Below, one piece after another: positions 1-10,809 of a DNA stretch of 64,000 bases; the first letter of the stretch is position 1; the number at the start of each line of letters is the position of its first letter. Below the pieces are notes generated by a model. It was not told where the DNA came from and searched no databases. It saw only the letters and a list, made by a program, of their open reading frames with translations. Origin of the DNA: Nereocystis luetkeana (taxonomy: Eukaryota > Sar > Phaeophyceae > Laminariales > Laminariaceae). Made by a program: the position numbers and the translations under genes. The stretch is from assembly GCA_031213475.1 (NCBI GenBank), contig JARUPZ010000025.1, positions 1,996,077-2,060,076 of the forward strand. The letters are read 5' to 3'.

Positions 1-155
1 ATAAGACACGGTCGGACGGATTTCCGAACTGACTTTTTTGACAACGGGGAGGGTGCACAGCCCGGGAGATTCGTCTTCCTCAGGTTATCGACGAGTTTTT
101 TTCCTTCGCCCACGAATATCAGTAATCGAGAACGTATCGATTTGTTTTTTTTTCC

Positions 156-348
156 TTTCGATATCGTATCGAGCTCGATTTTATTTCGATATCACTGTTT
201 TTTTGCCTTTCGATATCGTATCGAGCTCGATTTTATTTCGATATCATGTTTTTTTGCCTTTCGATATCGTATCGAGCTCGATTTTATTTCGATATCACTG
301 TTTTTTTGCCTTTCGATATCGTATCGAGCTCGATTTTATTTCGATATC
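156..348. repeat. Four-copy tandem repeat, about 52-bp unit
   Basis: Four copies start at 156, 208, 259 and 311 with periods of 52, 51 and 52 bases. Each contains the words TTTCGATATCGTATCGAGC and TTATTTCGATATC separated by a short T-run. The repeat keeps several overlapping reading frames open, so the apparent proteins here are artefacts of the repeat. Related ATCG-rich words recur near 10960-11010 and 11215-11275 without a clear period. Confidence 0.93.
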
Positions 349-568
349 CCTGCTGCTGTCGACAGCCGTGTGGTATCGTGCGTGTTGTGTCACACCAGCA
401 CCAGGTACGATGTACTGTACCAACCAACCTCCGGTGCGCGTCTTCTCCACATCTAACGCGCTCGGCACTGACTGCACTTACTTCTGCGGTACAGGAAGCC
501 AGCAGTTGACCCTACAGTAATGCCATGGGTTTCGTCCCCACAGCAGCACTGCAGTCATGAAGGGATCT

Positions 569-943
569 CAACCCCTTTAGTACCGCAGTCCCGATCTGGG
601 GACAAACCATTCTAATTCCAAGTGGTTTGTCCCCCAAAACGGGACTGCAGCTCTGCAAAAGGTTAACCCTTTTGAGGACAGCAAGTCCCGTTTTGGGGAC
701 AAACTACTTGGAATTCTGAGTGGTTTGTCCCCGAAACGGCGCTGCAGCCCTGACAGTTGTTTCGACTTACCCGTCGTCATCCACGACACCCAATAAGAGT
801 GTCCGTGCCGATTCTTCAATCCTACCAATACAATGTAACTATCGTTTTGCCATTTTGGAGCCGCAGTCCCGTCTTGGAGGAACAATGCACTCTAATTCCA
901 AGTACTTTGCCCCCGAAACGGGACTGCAGTTCTATCAAGGGTC
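569..943. mobile_element. Cluster of three family A miniature inverted-repeat elements
   Basis: Copies lie at about 569-666, 665-755 and 852-943. A complete family A element is about 98 bp and is nearly a full palindrome: it opens with an AACCCTTTTAGGACCGCAG-like end, continues into CCCGTTTTGGGGACAAAC, and mirrors this at the other end. No coding capacity exists, so movement would need enzymes supplied from elsewhere. The first two copies overlap at a shared AACCC, as if one inserted at the end of the other. The third has a damaged left end. Confidence 0.85.
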
Positions 944-949
944 AACACG

Positions 950-1071
950 TATTACGGGGGGACCATAGTATAGGACCAAATGTTGTTATTAATAGTAAAA
1001 ATACCAAAGTAGATACCCGGTAGGTGTCTGTCTGTACCGTAGGTCCTATTCAATATGGTCCCCCGTAATAG
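950..1071. mobile_element. Family B miniature inverted-repeat element
   Basis: The element starts TATTACGGGGGGACCATAGT and ends with the complementary GGTCCCCCGTAATA. Family B copies are about 112 bp. The outermost bases are always TA, which fits TA target duplication as used by Tc1/mariner and Stowaway-type elements. The internal region has a GGTCCTATT/AATAGGACC arm pair and an A/T-rich centre. Confidence 0.88.
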
Positions 1072-1219
1072 TATCCGTGCGTATATCGTCGCCAGCAAGA
1101 AACGCTTACCGTATACCAGGTACCGTACACCTGGAAATACGCAAGACAAGAAACCCCCCCGGACGATATTCAGAACCGAAATTCTTTTTAACCTTCCTGC
1201 AGGGAGGGGGGAGGCAAAA

Positions 1220-1376
1220 ATGTCAGGAGACAGCATTTTCAACCCTTGACTAGACAGCACCTTTGCCTCGACGAGCCTCGATTGACACCAAACTACCAGA
1301 TTTTAGTGTGGAACACTCGGCCGGCCCACACCCCTAACAGCACACGTTTTGCCGTGCTTGACGCGTCTCCTGACAT
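1220..1376. mobile_element. Family E inverted-repeat element, copy 1
   Basis: A 157-bp unit begins ATGTCAGGAGAC and ends with its exact reverse complement GTCTCCTGACAT. The interior word TTTTAGTGTGGAACACT is shared with a second copy at 12935-13090, and the two are collinear through their length. No open frame of note. Confidence 0.8.
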
Positions 1377-1440
1377 CGTTGGAGGGGGGGCGCCCAATGA
1401 GAGTGTGGCCGGCGGGTTTGGGAAGACCTAGTCCGGAGCT

Positions 1441-1560
1441 TTCCATAGATTCATCTCTCGGCGCTTGCACTCTCACCCCCTTATTGAGAAAATCAGCATC
1501 CGAAATTCCCCCAGGAAGGGGGTGTGTTATATTATCACCCTATTAATAGTGTGGTAAGAT
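1441..1560. repeat. Dispersed repeat fragment with GTGTG/CACAC words
   Basis: The stretch joins a GCGCTTGCACTCTCACCCCC-like segment to a GTGTGTTATATTATCACCCT segment. Similar segments occur near 3225-3290, 22440-22480 and 22650-22690. The copies are degenerate and the boundaries uncertain. Confidence 0.4.
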
Positions 1561-1597
1561 ATAATATGTAACCTGAGGACGCCGTAGAGCCTTATTG

Positions 1598-1634
1598 ATA
1601 TTACGCGGGACCATAGTATGGTCCCCCGTAATAG
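1598..1634. mobile_element. Internally deleted family B element
   Basis: Only the two terminal repeats remain, joined as TATTACGCGGGACCATA and TATGGTCCCCCGTAATA. The whole centre of about 75 bp is missing, leaving a 37-bp palindrome. This pins down where the ends of the full element are. Confidence 0.8.
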
Positions 1635-1661
1635 TGTGATTTGTGACACCATCACACCATC

Positions 1662-1911
1662 CTTAACCCTTCTAGTACCGCAGTTCCGTTTCGGGGACAA
1701 ACCACTCTAATTACAAGTGTTTTGTCCCCAAAACAGGACCGCAGTCCTAAGGGGAACTCTGCAGTCCTTTTTCGGAAAAAACGGTCAAATTCGAAGTGCT
1801 TTGTTCTCGAAACGGGACTGCCAACCCTTTTAGGTCCGCAGTCATGTTTTGGGGACAAACCAGCTAAATTCCAAGTAGTTTGTCCGTAAAACGGGACTGC
1901 GGTACTAAAAC
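1662..1911. mobile_element. Three adjacent family A elements
   Basis: Two recognisable copies (1662-1756 and 1823-1911) flank a degenerate one (about 1757-1823) that keeps the central AAATTCGAAGTGCTTTG and the right CGAAACGGGACTGC arm. Such head-to-tail clustering suggests repeated insertion at the TTAA-like ends of existing copies. Confidence 0.78.
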
Positions 1912-2062
1912 GTACGTACAGAGACATGTAGGTTGTAATATACCTGGTACCAGATACTGGTAGGTTTTTGGGTAGCGCTTGCCATTGAGCGGGATTTGTC
2001 AATCCAATTTTCTTTGAGTCCTCTCCAACAAGGGCAGCGTTATGTTCTTATTAAGGTTATGT

Positions 2063-2174
2063 AATTCTGGGAACCATAGTAAATAGGACCTACGGTACAC
2101 ACAAATACCTATATATATTTACCTATTTTTCTCCAGCAAGATTTGGTCCTATTTACTATGGTCGCCCGTAATAG
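2063..2174. mobile_element. Family B element with diverged left end
   Basis: The right end reads TATGGTCGCCCGTAATAG. The left end is reduced to ATTCTGGGAACCATAGT. The interior has the standard AATAGGACCTACGGTACAC arm and the ATTTGGTCCTATTTACTAT arm. Confidence 0.8.
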
Positions 2175-2301
2175 TTGCTGTTCGTGGGCCCACGCACGCT
2201 GTGTACTTGGTGGTGTGCATGGAGTATGGGCCTTCGGACGGGAAAGCAACCAGTCTGAGCAAAGGCCGGAGTATAACTTACTGCTGACATCAACCACCTG
2301 T

Positions 2302-2392
2302 TTTTCGGAACTGCAGCCCCATTTTGGACGCAAACCCGTCGAATTTCATTTTCTTTGTCACTAAACACAGTACTGCAGTTCTGAAAGGGTTC
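2302..2392. mobile_element. Degenerate family A element
   Basis: The left CTGCAGCCCCATTTTGGACG and the right ACTGCAGTTCTGAAAGGGTT arms are recognisable, but the inner parts have drifted. Confidence 0.6.
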
Positions 2393-3632
2393 AGCAACCT
2401 CTGAAGATATCATGTATAGGCCACTTTTTACCTGGTTGGATTTGGTGCAGCACTCGCCGCTCAGCACGATTTCTTAGCCGAATATTCTTCATCTTCCGAA
2501 CAAAAAGTTGGAGTGGCGGTCGTGTTCATGGGTTCTTTCTGTAGTTGTGGGCTATTCTATTAATAACTGCTGCACAACTACCTAATACTTGCTGTGAATG
2601 GGGACAGATCAACGATTCTACGTTAGAGGCTCCAGGCGGATACAGCAGTAGATCATCTGTTCCTGACGTTGCATGATCTATGCACAGCTCATGTTGCCAA
2701 TCCCGTACTGTCTCCATGATCTGTTGATGCCACATTGCTCTGTTGAGTTGTATCTGTGCTACTTGTGCAGATCCTGCACAACCTCTCACAGCGGCAGGTG
2801 AGGCACTAGATGATCTACCTGTAGATTGATAGATATAGATATGTACCACACGTCAACTCGTGTGCGTTTTACAAGGTCTAGAAATACAGAAACTGTCTAC
2901 AGCAGTAGTAGTATAAATATACCAAATCTGGGCAACGTTTCAAAGCTTAAAAAAAAAGAGAAGAAAAGAAACAGCTTGAGCAATGTTGAGTTTGTTTTGT
3001 TTTGAATTTCCCATCCCGTTCTTTATTTTCCCTCTTTCCCTCCTATCATACAGTAGTCGTGACAAAGATCCGGAGTCACATCGCGGTCTCTCTTCCCCCC
3101 TCTCCACCAAGGTACGCGCCTTGCATTTTTACCTCGATAAGACTTGAGCACCTTCTTCCTTCGTCAACTCGCGCCTGTAAATGGGGTAAGGGTAAGTATA
3201 GGCTAAATACCGATTGGCACTATCACACAGGTGATGAGACTATCACACTAGGGGAACAGGGAGAGTGCAAACACCGAGAGACGCGTCCGTGGACCGGTCT
3301 CGACGGGTTCTTTCCAAGGCCGCCGTCTTTATTTTGCGTGCGCTAGGCCCTTAAGGCATGCTTCGAAGAAAAATCGGGTCTGAAATTCGTCCCAGTGTTT
3401 GTGTGGCCTGTACCGTACAGCAGTATTGTAGCGGTCCCCCTGTAGTGTGGGTTTAGCGTTGCCGATTACCCGTAATAGTGCCTGTCGAATGGCTTGGCAC
3501 AAATGGGAGTACTGTAACCAGTGTGGCAGTGTATGGAGTATAGAGTGCCGGCAGCCTCGAATGCAGTAGTGCCGTTACTGTTGGCTGGCTCGTATATACC
3601 GGCACGTTTCAAGAGGAACCAGTGCGTGCTAC
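2393..3632. other. Intergenic stretch without a supported gene
   Basis: Between two repeat elements lie about 1.2 kb with no ORF showing credible coding features. Words like AGATGATCTAC and TAGATC recur at 2640-2840 and again at 4240-4330, 7730-8200, 19160-19210 and 20350-20390. A degenerate dispersed repeat is seen at about 3225-3345. Confidence 0.5.
3225..3345. repeat. Dispersed repeat G, copy 1
   Basis: The segment contains GAGAGTGCAAACACCGAG and, further on, GGTCTCGACGGGTTCTTTCC and GCCGCCG. The same order of words appears at 4598-4740 and 22785-22905, and inverted at about 22535-22640. Ends and mechanism are unknown. Confidence 0.45.
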
Positions 3633-3761
3633 TATTACGGGGGGCCATAGTTAATAGGACCTACCGGTATGGTATACATAAAAACCTATACCAGGTACCA
3701 GGTATATGTAACCATTTCTACCTACAGTATTTGGTCCTATTAACTATGGTCCGCCGTAATA
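3633..3761. mobile_element. Family B element carrying three short insertions
   Basis: Ends are TATTACGGGGGGCCATAGTT and CTATGGTCCGCCGTAATA. At 129 bp it is longer than its relatives. Aligned by eye with other copies, the excess is short insertions at TA sites: TACCGGTA at 3662-3669, and two nested motifs giving TACCAGGTA at 3689-3697 and again at 3696-3704. See the finding on TA scars. Confidence 0.87.
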
Positions 3762-4050
3762 TGTTGTACGCGACCACTCCTGTTTGTCCCGAAACATAAA
3801 GACTGCTCGGCGGACTTGTTTCTATGCATACCGTCCTTGTATTGCGAGACGAAGTGACGATTTCTCGTATCGCTCCCCGCTGAGGACGATTTCTTATTCC
3901 AAATTTATGAGCCCCCCCCCTCCTCGCTCCCCTCCCAGAGTTAACCCTCTTGCTCGTGCGTGCTTTTTCTGGTACCTGCGTACGTAGATTATTATTTGTT
4001 TCGTGGGCCGATCCTATACCCCAGAAGCCCATGGTCGATGCTGTACGTGC

Positions 4051-4165
4051 TATTACGGGGGGCCATAGTAAATAGGACCAAATATCGTTCGTAAAAATAC
4101 GGAAATATCTAGATTATTGTGTGTACCGTAGGTCCTACCAGGTATTAACTATGCCCCCCCGTAAT
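4051..4165. mobile_element. Family B element with one TA-site insertion
   Basis: Ends are TATTACGGGGGGCCATAGT and CCCCCCCGTAAT. Near the right end other copies read GGTCCTATTAACTATGG. Here the same stretch is split by CCAGGTA, giving TACCAGGTA at 4136-4144. The insertion is clean, with TA on both sides. Confidence 0.87.
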
Positions 4166-4449
4166 GTTGTAGTGCTGCTGTATTAATAGTTGTTTAATTT
4201 AATCGCCAATTTCTTCTCGTTTTTGCGACTACTCAAATCTCAGACAGATCATGATCTATCTCCAGATCATGATCTAGATCGTCTACAGCGCTAGACTCCT
4301 CCGACCCACCGTGTTCAGACGCTACTGTGCAGGACCTGGACAGGAGTACAACATCCGACCCCCGCATCATGCGCTAGATCGTGCACACCACACGGCAACA
4401 GTATGATAGTTGAATCATACCTGGTACACGTCTCCCCTGAACCAGCTAT

Positions 4450-4561
4450 ACGTATTAGGAGGGGCCTAGAGTAATCAGGACCGATCATATACGCAAAAAC
4501 CTATATATTGCAGTTTTTTTACCCAGCGTTTTTTTTCCTGAATACTGGGTCCCTCCGTTAG
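4450..4561. mobile_element. Diverged family B-like element
   Basis: It has AATCAGGACC and CCTGAATACTGGGTCC arms around CAAAAACCTATATATT, but the termini (TTAGGAGGGGCCTAGAG and GGTCCCTCCGTTAG) differ from the main family. It is a distant relative or an old copy. Confidence 0.55.
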
Positions 4562-4597
4562 TAGATCGTCATTAAGGCCCCCATCGCCTCGATCGAA

Positions 4598-4740
4598 CGC
4601 ATGTTTTCTTTTCGGGCTTGTTGTTTCTCGACATCGTGGGAGAGTGCGAAATCGCCGAGTAATGCATGCGTGTGTGTGCGTCTATGGAAAGGTCTCGGCG
4701 CCATGTTCTTTACGCAGCCACCATTTTGTGGTTTTGTGGA
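4598..4740. repeat. Dispersed repeat G, copy 2
   Basis: Words in order are TTGTTTCTCGACATCGTGGG, GAGAGTGCGAAATCGCCGAG, GGAAAGGTCTCGGCGCC and TACGCAGCCACCATTTTG. They match the order in the copies at 3225-3345 and 22785-22905. Confidence 0.5.
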
Positions 4741-6103
4741 TTATTACGCCCCCCTTTTTTCAGAAAAAATCGGCGCGGAAGATCATCCGAGGGTGCGTGT
4801 GATGCACGGTACAGTAGCACGCGACAGCAGTTAAGCATATCCTATTCTAGTCAAAGCTCGCGGCTTGTCGTGACATGAAGCTATTGATCCCAGGCTCATG
4901 ATGGTTTTATTTTTAGAGGAGTTAGAGTCGCGTTCCGCACTTGAGCACAAATGCTTTCGTAGCTTTGAATTCTTGAAAATATGTACCAGGTATATTTTTT
5001 CTCATAAGCCTGAAATTCGTAACTTCCAAGTTATTAAGACATGTGGCGGACTGCTGTACGCTGCCTTTCTCATTGCAGCATGTTCCCTGCGAAGAAAAAA
5101 CACCCACCGAGCACTCGTACGTACGTACTAAGAAATCTGAGCAAGCCTGGGGTTTGTTAGTGTGGTGGTGTCATCCAGTAGCTTAACGTTGAGCATGTAC
5201 TATTTTTGTTTAGGGTAACCTGGTACGAAGTATTGCGTTTAGTAATAGCGCTCGCTCGCCGATGGAACACGTTTTCTTACACGCAGTTTCTTAGCGTCTC
5301 TCAGAAAGTGGCCCTTGCGTTCTTAGTAGTAGGGTATGTCTGATTCGTGGGCCTACCCTGTAGTCGGACGCACTCCGTACAGACCCATCTCCCAAATATT
5401 TTTGAGAACGAGGCCGCCTGTATTTTCATACTTCTGATGTACCCACAAGTATCTACCAGGTATGTATGTATGTGTGTATGTCGGGAGGATACGCAGATAC
5501 ACGTACCGGTGTAAGTTCGGTGGGTTTTGTGTCAAGTATCGGTGATTCCAGGCACTGGTCCTCGTGCCGCTGACGCCGCGCTCGAGTGTGAAACATTTCC
5601 ATGTGCATACGTGGTAGCCTGGCAAGGTTGGTGGCTTGATTGGTGGGGACACCTTGTCAATTTATTACAACCGGTCTGTAGTCTGAAGGTCAAGCAAGTT
5701 CCGTGAATGTCGGGGGGAAAAAAACAAAAACAAAAAAAAACTTACGTACACGGGTGATACACTCGTAGTACCAGGTTCTGGTATTAATTGTGCTCTATAC
5801 AACCTGCTTCACCGTGAATGCCCTATAGATAGGAACTCTTCTGTAGACACGAGCCTGCGAGATCAATTCACAGAGTGGGAGCTGTTACGTACCGACCGTG
5901 GCCCCGCCTGGAACCTTGATCCCACCCGGACCTGATCCCATTTGGGCACACATCTCCCATTATGTGATGCAGGAATATGATTAGCCGCCGACTTGGCCCG
6001 CCAACACACCCTGCCACCAGCCGACTTTATCCGCCGGAATCGGGGGTGCTACCAGAACGGCCTCAGCAAAAATGGGAACAACCTTGAGACTACAGTATTA
6101 ATA
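4741..6103. other. Intergenic stretch without a supported gene
   Basis: About 1.4 kb without a credible exon. It contains TACCAGGTA motifs at 4984 and 5454, and an A-rich patch near 5718-5740. Short ORFs on both strands look like chance. Confidence 0.5.
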
Positions 6104-6215
6104 GTACGGGGGGCCATAGTTAATGGGACCTATGGTGTACATAAAAACGTACCAGTATATATTTAACGATTTTTACTAGCAATATTTGGTCCTATTACCT
6201 ATGGCCCCCCGTCAA
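6104..6215. mobile_element. Family B element with a variant TA-site insertion
   Basis: Both ends are slightly worn (AGTACGGGGGGCCATAGTT and TATGGCCCCCCGTCAATA). At 6150-6157 the interior reads TACCAGTA where other copies have a plain TA before TATATTT, a 6-bp insertion. Confidence 0.82.
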
Positions 6216-6847
6216 TAGGACAATAGGGTCCGACCCAGTTTGTCTTCCTCTGACAGCTGGAGGTGTCGCTCGCTCACCAATGTTCAGGCGGTGGCCGTTG
6301 CCTTAATCGTTTTTTTTTTTGTTTACCGCCTTTTTTCCCCGCTGGAGTGAGTCGTCCCTGAGGGTTCATACATAGGATTGCAGCAGAATAGAGGAAGACA
6401 TATATATATATGTAAAAAAAAAAAACGAAACAAGAAAAACAAGAGCTTTGAGTGAGATCGAGCTTTTTCCGTCTGCAATCGCTTTTCGCAAGCTGTGTGT
6501 GTCATGCTTCGATCGCGCGTACGGCCAATGCGGGGTTTATACGTGTATACGGCGGCCCCATGCAGGGTTTAGGGGAGGTTTGTATGTGTCATGGGGGATC
6601 CGGAGAATATTGTGCGGGCTCCGTATGACGCCATGCTTTCGACAAGGGCTAGCCTAGAAGTAGGGTTGCTTTGACTCCAACCCCCGCCCAAACCCGTATC
6701 TATCCGGCGGAGTTAGAGCTGTCCATTTGGCGCGCGTGATGCAGAAATAAGGCACATTACGGGAGCGCCGCTGTACCGTCGATATATTCTGGACCCTGTG
6801 TTTTGCCGCCTGCTGGACCACGAAATTATGTACCAGGGTACAGATCC

Positions 6848-6962
6848 TATTACGGGGGACCATAGTTAATAGGACCTACGGTACACACAAAAATCTACAT
6901 ATTTCCGTACTTTTGCTAGCAATATTTGGTCCTATTTACTATGGCCCCCCCCCCGTAAATAG
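6848..6962. mobile_element. Family B element
   Basis: This well-preserved copy starts TATTACGGGGGACCATAGTT and ends CTATGGCCCCCCCCCCGTAA. The C-run at the right end is expanded. Confidence 0.87.
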
Positions 6963-7174
6963 TGGGCTGGTGCATTTCTCAACCACCGCCATCGTTTCAG
7001 TGAGCGCGTGACAGGAGAGCCCGAGAGGTGCAACTACAGTAGTAATGCCGGGCATCATCGTCGTCGCCGGAGGGGATTTTCCACGAGAGCGTATTGACAA
7101 TTTACAAGGAGAATACAAAAAAAAACACACACACACACATACACATGGCGCCGTGTGCAGCCCAGCCAGCCCCG

Positions 7175-7273
7175 TTAACCCCCTTAGAACCGCAGTCCCG
7201 TTTTGGGGGACAAGCTATTTTGAAATTTGACTGGTTTGTCCCCAAAACGGGACTGCGGTTCTAAAAGGGTTAA
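7175..7273. mobile_element. Family A element, near-perfect copy flanked by TTAA
   Basis: It is bounded by TTAA on both sides: TTAACCCCCTTAGAACCGC on the left and GCGGTTCTAAAAGGGTTAA on the right. The two arms of about 40 bp pair almost perfectly around a short A/T spacer. The TTAA boundary together with CCC at the tip resembles piggyBac-type ends, but no transposase is present in the window. Confidence 0.92.
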
Positions 7274-7820
7274 GAATCAAAAGAGAAACAGAGACAACAA
7301 AGAACAAAAAACAAAAACAAAAAGTCGTTTCCCTCAGAGGCGGTATATGCGGGATATATCTCCAGGCGTTTCTTGGTGAAACCAATTTCTTGAAACCAAC
7401 AGTTTTCCGTTGTCGTCGGCCTCCTGAATAGCACCCCTTGTTGCCGTGGTCGAAGAAATACGAGCACTGAAAAGCGATCGCGCCTTAGCCCGAACTCGAA
7501 GCGAGAATATGCCCACTGGTAGGCTCTGCTCCGTTTTACGGTATAACCGTATCAAAGCTACCCGGCTACCCAGGCATGATTGTGTCTCGATCCCGGGTTA
7601 CGTGGATTTGAGAACGGAGGACGTACATACAGAGGTGTTGTCGAATTCGGGGGGAGCTTCGGGGTTTCCACGAGAGTTGCATGCGAACGTGAGCGTGCGC
7701 TTGCACCTCGGACCGATAGATTGATATCTACAGATGGATCATGTACAGATCATCTAGTTCCTCGCCCGCCGTTGTGAGATGCCGCGCAGGATCTGCACAG
7801 TATAATAGATCCAACTACCG

Positions 7821-8225
7821 GTGGGTAGTATGTGCTGTCCATAGATGATGCAGATTATACAGCTCCCATTCGCACCCACATGAGGTAGATGGTACAGATC
7901 AGGGATCCCCACCTCCCGTGGAATATCTATATCGAGACACCATAGTATTCAGGACCTAACATGTACACAACACCCTGTATATTACGGGGTTTTACTTAGC
8001 ATATTCGGTCCTGATTACTATATGTACCCTATACAACACCCTGTATATTACGGGGTTTTACTAAGCATATTCGGTCCTGAGTACTCTGTGTACCCTATGC
8101 ACCCTGGAAGTACCCGGTACTGGTATGTGCCATCTATAGATGATGCAGATGATACGGGTCCCACCCGCACCTACTGCACAGGAGGTAGATGGTGCAGATC
8201 AGGGATATCCATCTCCCGTGAAATA
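7821..8225. repeat. Direct repeat pair, about 105 bp, spaced about 297 bp
   Basis: The segment near 7821-7930 and that near 8118-8225 share CATAGATGATGCAGAT/TATAGATGATGCAGAT, GAGGTAGATGG, CAGATCAGGGAT and CTCCCGTG in the same order. The spacer holds the tandem units at 7933-8100. Confidence 0.7.
7933..8100. repeat. Tandem family B-like units, 66-bp period
   Basis: CACCCTGTATATTACGGGGT starts at 7971 and again at 8037, each followed by TTTTACT, AGCATATTCGGTCCTGA and a TACT. The arms CAGGACC and GGTCCTGA match the variant element at 4450-4561, so this is a partly duplicated relative of family B. Confidence 0.7.
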
Positions 8226-8295
8226 TCAACAGTAGGTCGGTCCGTTGTGTCCAAAATGTCAGCACAGAGCGCGTTATGTATTTCTTCGGGGGGTG

Positions 8296-8402
8296 TACTC
8301 GATAGGAAAGATGTAATCGATCTCATGCATGGCCGTAGTCGTATGACCATAGACCCCTTCATCCCTACATTGCCGGGACGGAGCACGTCAGGTTGTCTCC
8401 GG
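8296..8402. repeat. Dispersed repeat C, partial copy
   Basis: It contains CTCATGCATGGCCGTAGTCG, TATGACCATAGACC and CCCTACATTGCCGGGACGGAG in the same orientation as 55934-56130. The copies at 16057-16260, 18290-18455 and 23941-24118 are in the opposite orientation. A further fragment of the CATGCATGG core is at 10727-10757. The unit is about 190 bp. The repeat keeps frames open and produces similar spurious peptides at each site. Confidence 0.75.
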
Positions 8403-8792
8403 CGGGGGGGGGGGGTGTTGTGGAGTCCTGTATTCCCGTGGGCAGCTTGTTTATACCCGCAAGCAGGTTGGTTACCCGGTACATAAAGTGCACCCACAGT
8501 GGGTTACCAAGCACAGGTTTTGTAGTTGTGTAGTGCTTTTGCGGTTTCGATTCTTTGTTTTTGCACCGCGACAGAGGATTTTGGTTGAGCTCGAGACACG
8601 GCGAGACATGTTTTGTTTGTTTTTTTCGAACCCGTGGTATCCATGGTTGGTCGGAAGGCTTGTATGTTCCGGCCGTGTCCAACAACACCCGTCGGATGGT
8701 GGTGGCGCCGTTTTTTATGTTTTTATGTATGTGTTTTTTGTGTTTGCGTATTGTTTTTGTGTGTTGGTGTCCGACAGATGTCCAGCAGGAAC

Positions 8793-9140
8793 GAGCTTCA
8801 GCATTGATCACTCAGGAACATTCCCCGCATGTAAAAGAACAAGGGGAACAAAAACGAAAAGGAAACCTGTTGGACCCTCTACAATAGGCTATTGAACTAC
8901 AGCAGTAGACTGTTGGACTACAGCGGACAATTAAACTCCAGTAGCTTCAACAGTGATCACTTCTAAACATTTCCCCAAATAAGAAAACCGAGGGAAACCA
9001 AAACGAAAGGAAACCTGTTGGACGCTCTACAGTCGACTATTGGAGTTTGAGCTACGGTAGACTATTGGAGTTTCTGTAGCTTCCACGTTAAAACATCGAT
9101 CGCTCACAAACATTCCCCGCAAACGAAATAAAAAACAAAT
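8793..9140. repeat. About 2.4 tandem copies of a 135-150-bp unit
   Basis: Units start near 8793, 8942 and 9077. Shared words are AGCTTC, TGATCACT, AACATTCCCC and AAACCTGTTGGAC. The third copy stops after the CATTCCCCGCA word. Confidence 0.75.
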
Positions 9141-9254
9141 GCGCGCGAATTCTTGATTCGTTGTTGCCAACCTCCTTCCGTTTATTTACTACTGTGTCTT
9201 TTGCGCTCCGACAATGCATTGCACATGTTCCCATCAGACATGAATCGAACATCC

Positions 9255-9351
9255 TTAACCCTTGTAGGACCGCAGTCCCATATGTGGGGAAAAACCACTC
9301 AATTTATAGGTAGTTTGTCCCCAAAACTGGACAGCGTTCCTAAAAGGGTTA
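9255..9351. mobile_element. Family A element
   Basis: The left end is TTAACCCTTGTAGGACCGC and the right end is CCTAAAAGGGTTAT. The left boundary keeps TTAA while the right reads TTAT. Confidence 0.85.
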
Positions 9352-9418
9352 TATCTACCGAGTGATTTCTCTTGCATCACTTTTTTTTCTCTTGGTTTTT
9401 TTTTTTCTCCCCATTTAT

Positions 9419-9529
9419 TATTACGGGGGACCAGAGTAAATTCGACCAAAATATTGTTGGTAAAAACAGCGAAATTGAAAGGTTTCTTGTGTGCACCGTA
9501 GGTCCTGTTTAATATGGTCCCCCGTAATG
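9419..9529. mobile_element. Family B element
   Basis: Ends are TATTACGGGGGACCAGAGT and TATGGTCCCCCGTAAT. The interior is in the orientation with ACCGTAGGTCCTG on the right. Confidence 0.87.
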
Positions 9530-10768
9530 CCGTCGCCCTCCTGTTTTCTGTTTATTTCATCTACTCGTAACCAAACATCCGGGATAACATAGCATTGTTC
9601 CATTTATTTGAAGATGTTCGGTTGATACGTGGGCCCCGCCGGTGTTCGGCTCGAAATGTTCGGGGTTGTGCATGGCAGAGGTTCGCTCCGAACTATGCAT
9701 GGGTTCGTGTAAGGAAACGGGCTTTCGATTCGAACTGCGCCGGTAGGTCCTCTCCGGTTGATCCTCACGTGCCGTCTCGAGGTGCTGTACACATGGTCTG
9801 TGTTGTTACAGATCCACCCGAAGGAACTTGACCTACAGCAGTAGTGGATCATCCAGATTTTGTAGCTTCCACCCGTCGACGCGAGCTACAGATCATACAG
9901 TTCTTTCAGGGATAGATATATCTGACCTGACAGGTCTAGATCATGAACTGTGCGAATCGATCGATGGTATGTCCGAGGCTTGGGAAGAGTTTCGGGAACC
10001 AATGCCATGCGCTGTGTGTCACTAACGCGTCGGTTCTCACGGTGCCGTGGCTGCCGGTCGCCCAGCCAAAAACGAAACACCTTCATACCCCTGCAGCAGT
10101 ATCGGCCCAAACCCAAACCCATACGAGTGCAGTATATCGGCCAACGCATAATAGAAAAGTATAAAGGTTATTCTTGTTGGAGAAGTTTTTTTTTTTTTTT
10201 CCGTACTTTCCCATTTTTTTTTCGCGCAAATTTTCAATCTTCCAGATTTTTCTTGGTTCTGTTCGCCCCTGAAGAATTTCACTAAAATTGTGACAGAACG
10301 CCTCCGTATCTTGATACACACGTCCAATCATGTCCGATCTTGAGAAATTCCGGGAAAAGGGCTCTCTGATAAGAACGGGCCAGCGTCACTTTACACTTTT
10401 CGGGGGGTCGCTAAAAAAACTGGAGTAAGAAACGGCGCTCTACGGTGAGAGCGGGTCTACACTGTATCCTGGACGTGAGGATCGCTTGGTGTTCCTATTA
10501 ATGTGTAAGCGCTCCTCCTGATTTCCGTTCAGAAGGGTAGACAGCGGCCCCTGCTCAAGGTTGCTCGAGATTGGTGCCCCGTAAAGGGTTTCCAGGCTCG
10601 CTAACATCAGGTGTTTTTCGTTGCACGGGCCCGTGCTGTGTGAGCGACGACACAGGATGACGCACCCCCTTTGTCCGATTTTTATAGCCGATTTTTTTCC
10701 CTATACCGCCTGTGTGTGCGCTCATTATCATGCATGGGCGTAGTCATGACCATAGGAGGCGGGGCGCG

Positions 10769-10769
<1 letters not shown>
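9530..10769. other. Intergenic stretch without a supported gene
   Basis: About 1.2 kb with short ORFs on both strands but no recognisable domain. I searched it and the rest of the 16 kb upstream of the Rab exons for an exon ending in a P-loop start (Gly-Asp, then two to three residues, then a GT donor) and found none. Confidence 0.45.

Positions 10770-10805
<36 letters not shown>
10770..10805. repeat. Homopolymer G-run, 36 bases
   Basis: Thirty-six consecutive G on the + strand, preceded by GGCGGGGCGCGC. It gives false poly-Gly and poly-Pro peptides. Its length may be imprecise in the assembly. Confidence 0.95.
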
Positions 10806-10809
<4 letters not shown>

